Shown piece after piece: positions 62,932 through 64,000 of a DNA stretch of 64,000 nucleotides. Source of the stretch: Sphingomonas baiyangensis. GTDB taxonomy: Bacteria; Pseudomonadota; Alphaproteobacteria; Sphingomonadales; Sphingomonadaceae. Numbering within the stretch: position 1 is the first letter of the stretch; the number at the start of each line of letters is the position of its first letter. Position numbers and translations under genes: made by a program. The stretch is from positions 434,001 to 498,000 of the forward strand of contig NZ_SWKR01000002.1 of NCBI RefSeq assembly GCF_005144715.1, read 5' to 3'. Under the pieces are notes generated by a model. It did not search any database. It was given only the letters and a program-made list of their open reading frames with translations, and had not been told where the DNA came from.

Positions 62932-63396
62932 ATGGCGACGGTTTTGGAACGGTCCGACGATTTCGGCAAAGCGCCGATGGCTGCGAATGACGGAGGCACG
63001 GCATATCGCCCCCTCCCGTCCGAGCCGTTCATGAATGAGCGGCAGCAGGAATATTTCCGCGAGAAGCTGCTCGCCTGGAAAGATGCGATCCATCGCGAGG
63101 CCAAGGACACGCTGAGCCAGCTTCAGAGCGATTCGCTGCGCGAGGCCGACCTGACCGATCGCGCATCGAGCGAGACCGACTGGTCGATCGAGCTGCGCAC
63201 GCGTGATCGCCAGCGTAAGCTGATCGCCAAAATCGACGCGGCGCTGCGCCGTATCGAGGATGGCGAATATGGCTATTGCGAAGTGACGGGCGAGCCGATC
63301 AGCCTGGCACGGCTCGAGGCGCGGCCGATCGCGACGATGACGGTCGAGGCGCAGGAGCGGCACGAGCGTAACGAAAAGGTCTCGCGCGAGGACTGA
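62932..63396 (+). CDS. dksA: RNA polymerase-binding regulator DksA
   Basis: ATG 62932 gives 154 residues with the coiled-coil (FREKLLAWKDAIHREAKDTL; DLTDRASSETDWSIELRTRD) and C-terminal TraR/DksA region YCEVTGEPISLARLEARPIA. Only one cysteine remains of the usual four, a known alphaproteobacterial variant. DksA tunes transcription with ppGpp. ATG 62839 would add 31 atypical residues. Confidence 0.92.
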   Translation: MATVLERSDDFGKAPMAANDGGTAYRPLPSEPFMNERQQEYFREKLLAWKDAIHREAKDTLSQLQSDSLREADLTDRASSETDWSIELRTRDRQRKLIAKIDAALRRIEDGEYGYCEVTGEPISLARLEARPIATMTVEAQERHERNEKVSRED

Positions 63397-63500
63397 GAGA
63401 TCGAACGCGGGTAGCGCCGAACTGGGTGTCCGGTTAACGCTTTCGACAGGGATTGCTGTTGTATTGGCGGCGACACCGACACTGCCGACGCTAATCGAGC

Positions 63501-63875
63501 ATGACCATGGACCGCTACGCGCACGATCCCGTTCCCCCCGGCGACGACGATGCCGGCACGCAGCGCAACGCCGCGCGCGACAGTCTGCTGCTTACCGCGA
63601 CGCTGCGAATCGGCGACGCTGAAACGACGGTGCGCATCCGCAACCTGTCGGCAGGTGGCCTGATGGCCGAATATGGCCGCTCGCTCCCGCTCGACACCGC
63701 TGTCGACGTCGACATCCGGGGCATCGGCTGGACGGCGGGCAAGGTTGTCTGGGCGGTCGATGGTCGCCTTGGCATCGCTTTCGATGCGCCGATCGACCCG
63801 CTACTCGCGCGCAAGCCCGTGGGGAGCGGCAAACAGACGCCGGTATATTTGAAGCCGCCTCTGTCGCGTCGCTGA
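63501..63875 (+). CDS. PilZ domain protein
   Basis: The 124-residue protein has a PilZ pattern: DSLLLTATLRI, VRIRNLSAGGLMAEYGRSLP (the D/N-x-S-x-x-G part) and GKVVWAVDGRLGIAFDAPID. The N-terminal RxxxR part is weak, so c-di-GMP binding is uncertain. ATG 63507 is an alternative start. Confidence 0.75.
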   Translation: MTMDRYAHDPVPPGDDDAGTQRNAARDSLLLTATLRIGDAETTVRIRNLSAGGLMAEYGRSLPLDTAVDVDIRGIGWTAGKVVWAVDGRLGIAFDAPIDPLLARKPVGSGKQTPVYLKPPLSRR

Positions 63876-63908
63876 TTCGCTGAAATATAGTCTTAACGGA
63901 CGCGCGGA

Positions 63909-63934
63909 CCGCGCTGCCCGGTAAGGCAGCGCGG
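63909..63934. terminator. Perfect 10-bp hairpin between convergent genes
   Basis: CCGCGCTGCC/GGCAGCGCGG with loop CGGTAA lies between the PilZ gene and the converging YdcH-like gene. Lacks a strong T run but is placed as a bidirectional terminator. Confidence 0.55.
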
Positions 63935-63942
63935 CGGTCACG

Positions 63943-64000
63943 TCAGTGCGCGGCGATCTCCTCCTTGACGCGCAGCTTCTGACGCTTCAATTCGCCCAGC
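63943..64000 (-). CDS. YdcH/DUF465-like protein, C-terminal end only
   Basis: The frame runs off the window. The visible end LGELKRQKLRVKEEIAAH matches the C-terminus of small YdcH/DUF465 coiled proteins. Function unknown. Confidence 0.6.
   Translation of the reverse strand, partial: LGELKRQKLRVKEEIAAH

Overview
The window reads as a high-GC alphaproteobacterial chromosome, most likely Sphingomonas or a close sphingomonad. Grounds: a complete Entner-Doudoroff operon, adjacent crtW/crtZ ketocarotenoid genes, the rpmH-rnpA-yidD-yidC-engB block, a single-cysteine DksA, and Tat/TldD-PmbA and MoxR/DUF58/DUF4159 gene clusters in the arrangement familiar from that group. The genus is an inference from gene content; no rRNA gene is present.

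Layout. (1) Positions 1-8.3 kb are the right end of a prophage. A 14-repeat propeller-like tail protein and a lysis cassette (GH19-type endolysin, holin-like protein, nested i-spanin/o-spanin pair) lie on the plus strand. Facing them on the minus strand is a convoy of small accessory genes, most joined by 4-base stop/start overlaps. The prophage stops against a truncated tRNA-Ser(UGA) 5' half (8336-8379). (2) 8.5-33.2 kb is a long, nearly continuous minus-strand series: an Mrp/Mnh cation-proton antiporter operon with a fused MnhA-MnhB; a MoxR-DUF58-BatA-DUF4175-DUF4159 cluster; pmbA-tldD; zwf-pgl-edd-glk-eda; argC; a degenerate NlpC/P60 protein; and a MarR regulator. (3) 33.3-35.6 kb holds secG, pyrG and tRNA-Leu(CAA). 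(4) 35.8-52.1 kb is comM split in two by a 14.8 kb element. (5) 52.2-64 kb is rpmH-rnpA-yidD-yidC-engB, a CoA-transferase pair with a phosphatase gene between its subunits, a HEPN/MNT toxin-antitoxin-like pair, an S10 carboxypeptidase, crtZ-crtW, a Ser/Thr-rich surface protein, dksA, a PilZ protein and a partial YdcH-like gene.

The comM element (36303-51104) is the most interesting part. A large serine recombinase sits at its left end. The outermost 26 bp of the two ends match as inverted repeats at 20 of 26 positions, and they flank a shared 2-bp core (GT/AC). Removing one core-to-core unit restores comM exactly in frame (503 codons with stop). The cargo is mainly defence: an NaeI-like restriction endonuclease with its cytosine-5 methyltransferase, a Vsr repair nuclease, an HNH nuclease whose start codon overlaps that of vsr, an 876-residue SIR2-STAND-TPR protein of the Avs5-like antiviral type, and a ScoMcrA-type HNH nuclease. 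It also carries a resolvase, DUF3768/DUF6641-like genes and two further nucleases. A 1.2-kb dyad-rich stretch without a convincing gene follows; it ends in a perfect 30-bp palindrome and a tRNA-like sequence with a possible 9/3 acceptor branch, upstream of two uncharacterised genes.
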